From Alteromonas sp. BMJM2 (GTDB taxonomy: Bacteria; Pseudomonadota; Gammaproteobacteria; Enterobacterales; Alteromonadaceae): 64,000 nt of DNA. The notes under the pieces are model-generated. The model ran no database searches and was not told the origin of the DNA. It saw only the letters and a list, made by a program, of their open reading frames with translations. Below, one piece after another: positions 63,950-64,000 of this stretch. The stretch lies in NCBI RefSeq assembly GCF_027257845.1, contig NZ_JAPVOT010000001.1:548923-612922 (forward strand), given 5' to 3'. The first letter of the stretch is position 1. Each line of letters opens with the position of its first letter. The translations under genes were made by a program, and so were the position numbers.

Positions 63950-64000
63950 TATAATCGCGTCACGGTCGGTCAATACCGTGAAATAGGCTGGAGTTAATAT

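Larger units (their letters stand above)
63640..64000 (+). repeat. Tandem repeat unit with tRNA-Glu, 234-bp period
   Basis: 63640-63766 and 63874-64000 are identical (tRNA-Glu plus 51 bp of 3' flank including a CACGGT/ACCGTG hairpin, 63727-63746 in the first copy). The copies are offset by 234 bp; the second is cut by the window edge, so more copies may follow. Confidence 0.93.

Noticed and set aside
1..64000. CRISPR array, prophage or insertion sequence
   Set aside because: No regularly spaced repeats with unique spacers, no transposase, integrase or phage structural gene is seen; the tandem units are tRNA-linked or intragenic.

Overview
The window looks like a chromosome segment of a marine gammaproteobacterium, most likely Alteromonas or a close relative. 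This rests on protein-style recognition (SelO, asnS, gltX, the bio operon, PqiABC, RND pumps, paired GGDEF proteins) and moderate GC; no search was run. It is mostly ordinary core genome. The left ~1.9 kb is visibly more AT-rich and holds a partial SMC/Rad50-like ATPase, possibly the edge of an accessory island.

Layout. 1-4.2 kb: partial ATPase, endonuclease VIII (nei), a DUF1499 lipoprotein, a membrane-anchored glutaredoxin. 4.2-12.4 kb: an ethylene-receptor-like diguanylate cyclase, SelO, a PanE-type reductase, two CBS-domain proteins, asd. 12.5-22.6 kb: two RND efflux systems (adaptor plus permease); the first has a divergent TetR gene and two matching candidate operators. 22.8-27.5 kb: pqiA-pqiB-pqiC followed 5 nt later by a second diguanylate cyclase. 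27.6-38.4 kb: an AtoE-type transporter, asnS, a Ca2+/Na+ antiporter, a DUF748-like protein, an AI-2E family permease, a DUF1206 protein, a periplasmic solute-binding protein and small unknown genes. 38.6-44 kb: bioA diverging from bioBFCD, whose genes overlap by 1-4 nt. 44-51.3 kb: peptidase E, a low-Mr phosphatase followed by btuCD, class II DAHP synthase, and an Atm1-type ABC exporter. 51.6-60.9 kb: moaA, a GNAT enzyme, a very large beta-propeller hybrid histidine kinase facing a receiver-TPR protein that lacks its phosphoacceptor Asp, and two small lipoproteins. 61-64 kb: three tRNA-Val genes, gltX, tRNA-Ala and two tandem tRNA-Glu genes.

The most interesting object is the GGDEF protein at 4191-5165. 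Its membrane domain carries all seven residues I recall as critical for copper and ethylene binding in plant ETR1, each at a constant +6 offset, and it is fused directly to a cyclase with an intact active-site motif and I-site. This predicts a diguanylate cyclase controlled by a Cu(I)-bound olefin or a similar small hydrophobic ligand. Next come the Ser-for-Asp receiver-TPR protein beside the hybrid kinase, the in-frame 21-bp repeat inside that kinase, and the Pqi lipid-transport genes joined to a diguanylate cyclase.

Gene starts were moved from the longest reading frame where a ribosome binding site, a lipobox or an ATGA overlap decided the matter. Functions of small unknown genes are left open.
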